The notes beneath the pieces were generated by a model, which searched no databases, had not been told where the DNA came from, and saw only the letters and a list, made by a program, of their open reading frames with translations. Shown one piece after another: positions 5,341 through 5,406 of a DNA stretch of 5,406 nucleotides. The stretch is from positions 1 through 5,406 of the forward strand of contig JALSTE010000032.1 of assembly GCA_026983855.1 (NCBI GenBank), given 5' to 3'. Position numbers and translations under genes: made by a program. Source of the stretch: Acidimicrobiia bacterium. Lineage in GTDB: Bacteria; Actinomycetota; Acidimicrobiia; Acidimicrobiales; Poriferisodalaceae. How positions within the stretch are numbered: position 1 is the first letter of the stretch; every line of letters begins with the position of its first letter.

Positions 5341-5406
5341 TGGGACGATTCCACCGCCACGCCGACGGAACCGTGCACGAACACGACCACGAGCACGAGC
5401 ACGACC
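5340..5406 (+). CDS. hypB: Hydrogenase nickel-incorporation GTPase HypB, N-terminus only (cut by window end)
   Basis: Only 22 codons are present. The peptide starts MGRFHRH and has seven histidines in its first 21 residues (5, 7, 13, 15, 17, 19, 21), alternating with Asp/Glu in the later part (HEHDHEHEH). Many HypB proteins carry such a His-rich N-terminal nickel-binding or storage tail before the GTPase domain, and HypB commonly follows HypA. The start is set by the AGGAGG at 5327-5332 and the one-base overlap with the hypA stop. The GTPase motifs are beyond the window, so the call rests on the His-rich start and gene order; both are strongly characteristic. Confidence 0.9.
   Translation, partial: MGRFHRHADGTVHEHDHEHEHD

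Overview
The window is GC-rich (roughly 70% by eye), with GTG starts, heavy use of C or G at third codon positions, and several genes lacking a Shine-Dalgarno sequence. Together with a DUF222/13E12-type HNH protein, a family abundant in Actinomycetota, this points to an actinobacterium. The style of the sigma-factor partner and of the hypAB genes would fit the Acidimicrobiia, but that placement is an inference. I see no tRNA, rRNA, CRISPR array, insertion sequence or phage gene.

Layout. (1) Positions 2-1210, plus strand: the 3' part of a DUF222/HNH endonuclease gene, open through the left edge. (2) Positions 1211-1310: a gap with two full copies and a partial third copy of a 23-bp direct repeat, each full copy containing the palindrome CACTAGTG. 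The array runs into a possible ECF-type promoter. (3) Positions 1311-3013, plus strand: an ECF sigma factor gene overlapped by 4 bp (ATGA) by a gene for a single-pass membrane protein. That protein has a Pro/Thr linker built partly from a perfect 36-bp duplication, and a large exported domain; it is probably the sigma factor's sensor or anti-sigma partner. (4) Positions 3045-3581, minus strand: a flavin reductase-like FMN-binding protein, convergent with the preceding pair. (5) Positions 3652-4965, plus strand, divergent from the flavin reductase: a CLC-family chloride/proton antiporter. (6) Positions 4990-5406, plus strand: hypA and the first 22 codons of hypB, nickel-insertion factors for [NiFe]-hydrogenase. 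The rest of the hyp cluster and possibly a hydrogenase should lie to the right.

How the genes work together. Two functional couplings are well supported: the overlapping sigma factor and membrane protein genes, and hypA-hypB, which are translationally coupled with TGATG and a strong ribosome binding site. The flavin reductase and CLC transporter share a 70-bp divergent promoter region, but nothing else ties them together. Most of the window is ordinary actinobacterial gene content. The parts most worth a second look are the 23-bp repeat array before the sigma gene, the non-zinc-finger sigma partner, and substitutions at two conserved anion-pathway positions of the CLC protein.
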